Part shown: in pieces, positions 6,559 to 6,787 of the stretch | Layout: the number at the start of each line of letters is the position of its first letter | How positions within the stretch are numbered: position 1 is the first letter of the stretch | From: an uncultured Parasphingopyxis sp. | GTDB lineage: Bacteria > Pseudomonadota > Alphaproteobacteria > Sphingomonadales > Sphingomonadaceae | Direction: 5' to 3' | NCBI GenBank assembly: GCA_905479515.1 | Contig: CAJQMX010000013.1 | Coordinates: forward strand, 1-6,787 | Length of the DNA stretch: 6,787 nt | Translations under genes and position numbers: made by a program | Notes under the pieces: generated by a model | Told to the model about the DNA's origin: nothing | Databases searched by the model: none | What the model saw: the letters and a program-made list of their open reading frames with translations, nothing else

Positions 6559-6787
6559 TTATTCCTCGGCGAAACGATAGCCGACTCCATATAGCGTTTC
6601 GATCGCGTCGAACTCACCGTCGACCTGCCGGAATTTGCGCCGGAGCCGCTTGATATGGCTGTCTATCGTCCGGTCATCGACATAGACATCGTCGGTATAG
6701 GCCGCATCCATCAATTGATCGCGCGATTTGACGATACCGGGCCGGGCCGCAAGCGATTCCAGGATCATGAACTCGGTCACCGTTAGG
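6559..6787 (-). CDS. chvI: ChvI-type response regulator, C-terminal DNA-binding domain (5' end outside window)
   Basis: This is the last 75 or so codons of an OmpR-family response regulator; the receiver domain and start lie beyond the right edge. The reading frame is open to the edge, where it begins L-T-V-T-E-F, the usual entry to the winged-helix domain, so the GTG inside that motif (6780) is not a real start. Visible are the helix before recognition ([11 protein letters not shown]), the recognition-helix stretch [16 protein letters not shown] and the C-terminal wing with L-Y-G-V-G-Y-R-F. ChvI proteins (ChvI, ExoS-partner ChvI, BvrR) are phosphorylated by ChvG and control envelope, acid-stress and host-interaction genes in alphaproteobacteria. 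The TAA stop directly abuts the ATG of the kinase gene, confirming the pair. The ChvI assignment rests on the [13 protein letters not shown] pattern together with the neighbouring kinase; a different OmpR-family name is possible but less likely. Confidence 0.9.
   Translation of the reverse strand, partial: LTVTEFMILESLAARPGIVKSRDQLMDAAYTDDVYVDDRTIDSHIKRLRRKFRQVDGEFDAIETLYGVGYRFAEE
6564..6567 (-). promoter_or_regulatory. Ribosome binding site of chvG
   Basis: GAGG lies inside the last codons of the regulator gene, five bases before the ATG at 6558. It supports that ATG as the kinase start even though no intergenic space exists. Confidence 0.65.

Larger units (their letters stand above)
1..6787 (-). 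other. Single compact gene cluster, probably one transcript
   Basis: Nine genes, two of them partial, all read leftward. The junctions in order are: chvI TAA abutting chvG ATG; chvG/rapZ 8-base overlap; rapZ TGA abutting the EIIA ATG; EIIA/ptsH TTGA overlap; ptsH to methyltransferase a 3-base gap; methyltransferase/hydrolase ATGA overlap; hydrolase/P450 ATGA overlap; P450/next gene TGATG overlap. No stretch is long enough to hold a terminator outside coding sequence, and the promoter driving the first gene must lie beyond the right edge. Internal promoters inside coding sequence cannot be excluded by eye. Confidence 0.75.

Noticed and set aside
6559..6780. A complete 73-residue DNA-binding protein starting at GTG 6780
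   Set aside because: The GTG is the Val of the conserved LTVTEF entry to the winged-helix domain, and the frame continues open to the window edge, so this is the tail of a full-length response regulator.
1..6787. RNA genes, CRISPR array, insertion sequence, riboswitch or terminators
   Set aside because: Nothing seen by eye: coding sequence fills the whole window with at most a 3-base gap, and no direct-repeat array or transposase-like reading frame was noticed. A covariance-model scan was not possible.

Overview
The window is one uninterrupted, tightly packed gene cluster, with every gene on the minus strand (reading from right to left). It is GC-rich. The order chvI-chvG followed by rapZ, an EIIA(Man)-type PTS protein and HPr is an alphaproteobacterial arrangement. 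The protein sequences and the extra P450 suggest a sphingomonad-like alphaproteobacterium; that assignment is an inference from remembered gene order and sequence style, not from a search.

Layout in transcription order: the 3' end of a ChvI-type response regulator (cut by the right edge, 6787-6559); a ChvG-type sensor histidine kinase (6558-5002); RapZ, the RNase adapter / P-loop protein (5009-4065); a stand-alone PTS EIIA of the mannose family (4064-3660); HPr (3663-3391, TTG start); a TrmH/SpoU-family RNA methyltransferase (3387-2587, probably a CTG start); a membrane-associated alpha/beta-hydrolase-like protein of no recognised family name (2590-1406); a cytochrome P450 (1409-24); and the first eight codons of another gene (24-1), cut by the left edge. 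Every junction is either a direct abutment, an overlap of 1 to 8 bases, or a 3-base gap, so there is no intergenic space for a terminator. I see no RNA gene, repeat, mobile element or CRISPR array.

Functionally, the first half is a regulatory module. An envelope or acid-stress two-component system sits beside a PTS-derived phosphorelay (EIIA and HPr without a sugar permease) and RapZ, which in enterobacteria senses glucosamine-6-phosphate and controls cell-envelope precursor synthesis. The second half (RNA methyltransferase, hydrolase-like protein, P450, next gene) looks like accessory genes joined to the same transcript. The points most worth a second look are the absence of hprK between chvG and rapZ although HPr keeps its regulatory serine, the non-ATG starts of ptsH and of the methyltransferase, and the hydrolase-like protein with a membrane hairpin placed before its nucleophile motif and coupled to a P450.
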